This document shows positions 59,862-64,000 of a stretch of 64,000 nucleotides of DNA, one piece after another. The stretch comes from Capitella teleta (lineage: Eukaryota > Annelida > Polychaeta > Capitellidae). A program made the translations under genes and the position numbers. The stretch spans positions 98,825-162,824 of the forward strand of contig KB303281.1 in the NCBI GenBank assembly GCA_000328365.1, in the 5' to 3' direction. Below the pieces are notes generated by a model, which had not been told where the DNA came from, did not search any database, and worked only from the letters and a program-made list of their open reading frames with translations. Position 1 is the first letter of the stretch. The number at the start of each line of letters is the position of its first letter.

Positions 59862-60914
59862 TCACTGGTGGCGCAGATCCCCAGACAGCTGCCTCTGATG
59901 CTGCAGCTGCTGTTGTTGCTGCTGCTGCTGATGTTGTAGCTGCGGCTGCTGTGGCTGCGGCTGCTGCTGACGTGGATGGCAGCTGCGGCAGCTGGAGTAG
60001 TTACAGTTGCAGTTGGATGGCAGTGGAGGCGAGGGTTGCGACTGGCAGCTAGGCGCTGGTTGCAGCTCAGTGGACGGCGGTCGACCCACCGACAAACTAC
60101 GCTCAAACTTCGGGCGTCGTTGGGTGTGAGGTGATTTAGGAGGAACGTTGGATTTCGCTTTGTTCTTGGCGCCTGTGAGGAAATCAATGTATGTACACAA
60201 TACCGAAGCCACAATGAGTACTTATATTATATAAAATAATTATTACGAAGAAAATGAGATAATTCATGCAAATAAAAAGAAATGAATTGTAAGAAAACAT
60301 AGTCATGCATTGAATTTCGACAAGTTAAGAGGCAACAAGGCAAGACTTTGAAAAAGCGTCGATGCATGATCGCATTGATCACACGCATCAAAGGCAAGTT
60401 CAGCGAAAAGCAATTAGCGGCTGAATTCAATCCGTTTCATCACCATGGCAACCTGCATTGCCCTCTGCCCCCGGAAGGACTATTACGAGATGGATCGGCG
60501 TACTTGTGACTCCAATTCCCGGGGAAGCGCTCACCGGGATCGGGATGTGCGTTGATGCGCGGGATTGCTACATTAGAGAACACCACGCGGTCAGCGCCGA
60601 TCCTTGGTCAAGCAACGACCATCCAATGTCCATGCACGCCATCAAAGCCCGATGTCATTACCGCGGAGGGGGGGGGGATGGGTGTTTTGCAGCAACTTAC
60701 CGGCGTGCTTAGGCCAGATGTCGAGCAGGTAGCGCAGCACCTCAATGTGGCGTTTGAAGTCCATCGCTTGCTCCACCATGCCGAGCGCGCTCTCTGGTGA
60801 TGGACAGAGCAGGCATGGACCAAAGCACACTGCTAGATTGGAAGTGGTCATCTTATTAACCTCAGCCTTGGACGCCACTCGCTTCAAGTGGTCAAGAAGC
60901 AGGGCCATCGTGTC
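59862..60914 (-). CDS. RhoGAP protein, Syd-1/SYDE-like (C-terminal part)
   Basis: Two firm exons on the minus strand: 60914-60701 and 60172-59862 (possibly ending at the TGA at 59864). The first encodes the last third of a RhoGAP domain: [20 protein letters not shown], then [13 protein letters not shown] and [26 protein letters not shown] and the FK-HIEVL-YLL phrase match SYDE1/SYDE2 and Syd-1 better than other RhoGAPs. Family knowledge: these proteins stimulate GTP hydrolysis by Rho GTPases and organise presynaptic sites. The arginine-finger part and the N-terminal domains are not in these exons. The second exon encodes a disordered tail ([11 protein letters not shown]) ending in a Gln-rich stretch of CAG/CAA codons. 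Donor GTAAGT and acceptor cctcacag join in phase 1. The intron between them (60173-60700, 528 nt) holds no other exon I can see. Confidence 0.8.
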
Positions 60915-63460
60915 CTGAAGAAGAAAATAAAAGAAACGAGAAAATAAGTAGTCAATGCACAAAGACACTCATTAGTTGCATTGAACTTTAGTTTTAGCAA
61001 TCTGTTAAAACCAATCCGCTAAAAATCACGGCGAATCATTGGGAAGTAGGGCACATGCCTTGGATACAGGAAGAAATGTTTGCCCCGAAGGCGTCGCTCA
61101 CGTCGGTCACTCGCAACCCAAGACAATGAAGTGATGCATATTTCATTGTTGCAGGAAAGCGCGCCGCACACGCTAGCTGAACAGGTCAGAGAGAAGGCGC
61201 TAGCCGGGTCTTATTATTCATTCGGTTCACTTCATAATGGATTGGGCGACGGACACCATCACAGGTTCAGAGTTATATGCAACATCAATTATTGAAACCT
61301 CTGTATATTATCAGAGGATGACCGCAGATGCACTTCAATGTGTGAACATTATTATTGAATACACTTTAGTGATATATCATGCATGTCTTATTTTGTGGCT
61401 ATATATTCAACGTACACCACCGGTGCTCATGGTTTATATTGCGGCGTGTTTGCATGGATCACTCTTGTGATAGATGGTGATCCGCTGCCAGAAAGACACA
61501 GAAGCATGGTGGGTGCTAATTCGAGACAGGACACCGCCAGCTGCGTGCTTCTGAAGCATCGGTGGGGTTGGCCTGGACACCGGTGACTAATAGCAACCGT
61601 AGATCAGCAATTGAGCGACGCAGGACACCTGACAGCGGCTGTAACCCAGGGCAACGACATCACTTCATCCGACTATTAACCCACGCTTCGACGGTCCTCT
61701 CCGCGTGGACCACGATAAATTCGTTTATGGTTGCAATGGCAGTCAGACTGTGAGTCTCTGTTTGTCAAGACTGATGACAATATGTACTGGTGGATCCTGA
61801 AATATTCATCAAGGTTTCTGGTATATATAGATATATTACACTGTCAAAATTGAGGATGAATTCTAAATAAAGCGACCATGAGCACATAAGTTACGTATAT
61901 ACCATGTGCTGCACATCCTGCCAAACTGACCAATCAGTGTCGAGCCTGACATTGAGTGATGGCACCACAACCAACTCAGAAGTGAATCATAACGCACCAC
62001 TTCAAACTCATCAATTGATGTTCCCTGATCACAAATCAACAACTAGCTATTTCCCACCGTTTATCTTTACAAGAATGACTCAGTCGTACGTCTGCAAACG
62101 ACTGTGAATCACACAAGACAGGTGATCAACGGAGAACACGTGATGACTCACTCTGTCGTTAAGACGTAGAGGCAGCCAAGCATCGTGGGTTATCCGTTAT
62201 GAGAGATCGAATGCTGCGTGGTCGTAGCTCGTTGCAAGATTAGCAACCGGGGATTCGTCTCTGCCAAGATGCTCACTCGAGCGGTGTTTATCAATGGTCG
62301 GCGTTTGCATTGCAAAGAAGCGGAGATGCGACATTGTGCATTATGAAACACAGATAAAGAGGAATCGCAATTGCATTATCTGTGTGCGAAGGAGGTGGAG
62401 ACACAGGGAGGGAGAGATCGTGCGGGCCACGAGCATTGCTTATTCGAAGTGACAGCATCCAGACGACCTTCATCAGAGCGCCATGAAGAACTGCCGTTTG
62501 ATTAGAGATGAGAGCTGATTTATCGAACCTACTTCTACCGTCAAAAACAAGGGTTAGCGTGCAGGTCGTTAGCCTCGACATGTCCAAGAATGTGGCCCAA
62601 GAACAGAGTCTGATTACAGTGATCCACGTGGACCTAGATGAATTACACCAAGTCATGCTACTCCGTTGCCACGGCCATGCGTATATGCGCATGCGTCAAT
62701 TAAGGATGCCTCCGCACTCTGGGTCTCCTCGTCACGACGACCATCTTGAAACGCGTGTCTCGAAGGGCTCTCCTCGTCATCTCGAAACTCACCGCACCGA
62801 ACTAATGGCCGACGGCAGAAACCCAAGCTGAGAGGACGCCGTCCTCATGTGATAGGCCGCTGGGATTCGTTGGCCCACAAAAAGGGGGATCATCCTAAAA
62901 GGACACCGGCTCAAATTGCCGCGATTACACTGGCGGCAATGCTAATCCGCCGAGGGTCTGGTCGCATGCGGGATTTTCTATTAGGCCTGCTTTAATAGAG
63001 TTCAGTGACCTCGCGCAATGAATCAGCATCTACAATGACCTAATTGCACACAGCGATGATTTGCGCAATATTCCAAGTGCTCAACTAAAGGGTTCACACC
63101 TATAGTGCTGCCGTGGCTATCAGGGGTGCGCAGTCGCCGACCCCAGATAGGTCGGTCAATGGCAGTTCCCCAGGGCTCAACGGGCAATCTTGAGCGGCCA
63201 CACCAGTGCCAGGCTTCGGGCAGTGGTCATTGGCGAATAAATGGAATGAACCGACTCCGCAGCTAATTTGCTCGGCGGCCGCACGGTCAATGTGGCTGAT
63301 CCAGATGCGGTGCGCTGGCTCACGGCCGGTTGACAGTGAGATTGCGAGTAAGAAAGAACATTCGGTGCAGGAAATGTGGTCATAAGACGAATGGCGAGGA
63401 AGCTAACATGCAGCTCATAAAAATAGCCGCTGATAATGTCAGAATACACGCAGTTTTTAC
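60915..63460 (-). other. Probable long intron of the RhoGAP gene
   Basis: No recognisable domain on either strand. GC-richer open frames occur near 62508-62831 (plus) and 63177-63400 (minus), but I find no family match or convincing splice context. The missing first part of the RhoGAP domain was looked for here and not found. Confidence 0.4.
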
Positions 63461-63610
63461 CTGAAGTCTGTGTCTATAACTGTCCACCGCAGACTGCTCG
63501 ATAAACACGACACTCGGAAGCGTCGCCGAGCAGCTTCTGGCTGTCGGTCTAAGATAAGCCTCATTAGTGCTTATACTACGGCGTGATTCATCTCTGCTGT
63601 CAGTCGACAT
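63461..63610 (-). CDS. Possible further exon of the RhoGAP gene
   Basis: On the minus strand an open frame ends in a good donor (CTTCAG|GTAAAA at 63461/63460) in phase 0, compatible with the phase-0 start of the RhoGAP exon at 60914. The joined protein would read IEQSAVDSYRHRLQ followed by [10 protein letters not shown], plausible for the helix before the [11 protein letters not shown] segment. The upstream limit is unclear: an acceptor near 63556 or a start ATG at 63610 (context ccacaATG) are both possible. If the ATG is right, this would be an alternative short N-terminus. Confidence 0.35.
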
Positions 63611-64000
63611 TGTGGAATCCCAAAGACGATTGCATAGCATATTCAGAGCATATTCAGCCCCTACTATGCGATGCGCATGGTCACAGGGATCGCCAATGCA
63701 CCTCTCTACAGGAGCAAGAGATAATTGTGAGACGGGCAAGGCCAGCGGGCATAAGCGGCCCAGTGGAGGGATCACCGCGATGGGAGGGAGGGGGGGGGGG
63801 GCTGTCAGCGCTGCAAGACTATTATGAGCGGGATTGGATGACTACGAAAGTGACAAGCGGAGGGCAGGCAGGGAGCCAGACGTCCGGGGTGGTCGTCACC
63901 AGGAATCAATAGAAGCAGATCAAAAGAAATCGAGCAGATTACCTGAGCTGACAGGCATGCTTTGGTGGACGAACAGCACCGGCAGTACAGCTATAGCGAC
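63611..64000. other. Right edge, no gene assigned
   Basis: GC-richer than average, with a G-run near 63785-63800. Upstream exons of the RhoGAP gene are expected beyond the window edge. Nothing here could be assigned. Confidence 0.4.

Noticed and set aside
59756-60214. A 152-codon Ser/Ala-rich frame on the minus strand and an Ala-rich frame on the plus strand
   Set aside because: Both are other-frame readings of the CAG/CAA repeat exon of the RhoGAP gene. The frame in phase with the RhoGAP domain is the Gln-rich one.
62508-62831. A 107-codon plus-strand frame as a gene
   Set aside because: No recognisable domain, no splice or poly(A) context, and it lies in a probable intron of a minus-strand gene.
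1-64000. CRISPR arrays, bacterial operons, riboswitches
   Set aside because: The window is spliced animal DNA. The tandem repeats seen are microsatellites or simple duplications without spacers.

Overview
The window is nuclear DNA of an animal. It carries spliced metazoan genes: a LAP-family LRR/PDZ polarity protein, an EAAT-type glutamate transporter, the meiotic cohesin subunit REC8, the tubulin ligase-like enzyme TTLL10 and a Syd-1/SYDE-like RhoGAP. Most introns that can be delimited are only about 46-74 nt long, while intergenic DNA is long, AT-rich and full of homopolymers, microsatellites and transposon relics. This fits a marine or early-branching invertebrate with minimal introns. The phylum cannot be fixed from the sequence alone.

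Layout. 1-8938: no recognisable gene. 8949-10433 (+): atypical dual-specificity phosphatase with an intronless coding region. 10.9-17.4 kb: intergenic, with a dispersed 0.5 kb repeat, an assembly gap, a polypurine tract and tandem repeats. 17.4-20.5 kb (+): TTLL10, tail to tail with the SLC1A glutamate transporter (20826-26386, -), whose only long intron holds a tRNA-derived SINE. 30464-34011 (-): a compact, complete-looking REC8 gene. 35-48 kb: a transposon graveyard. It holds a second SINE, a gag-like LTR-element fossil, a second copy of the 0.5 kb repeat, an internally deleted hAT transposon, a 5'-truncated LINE with a damaged reverse transcriptase, a Gypsy pol fossil and an older LINE remnant ending in a long ATT microsatellite. 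A 60 bp direct repeat lies on either side of the hAT-LINE-Gypsy block. 50.5-57.1 kb (+): LAP-family gene with 21 coding exons. 57.1-64 kb (-): 3' part of a RhoGAP gene, convergent with the LAP gene and probably running off the right edge.

The host genes do not form a pathway. LAP and Syd-1/SYDE RhoGAP proteins both act at junctions or synapses and the glutamate transporter also suits neural or epithelial tissue, but their proximity is most simply chance. Exon models were built by eye from splice signals, reading phase and family similarity. For the SLC1A, REC8, TTLL10 and LAP genes every assigned junction keeps frame. I found no convincing undescribed system. The most unusual items are the in-frame 51 nt intron of the LAP gene, the GC-AG intron of TTLL10, the promoter-like dispersed repeat and the paired 60 bp repeats flanking the transposon block.
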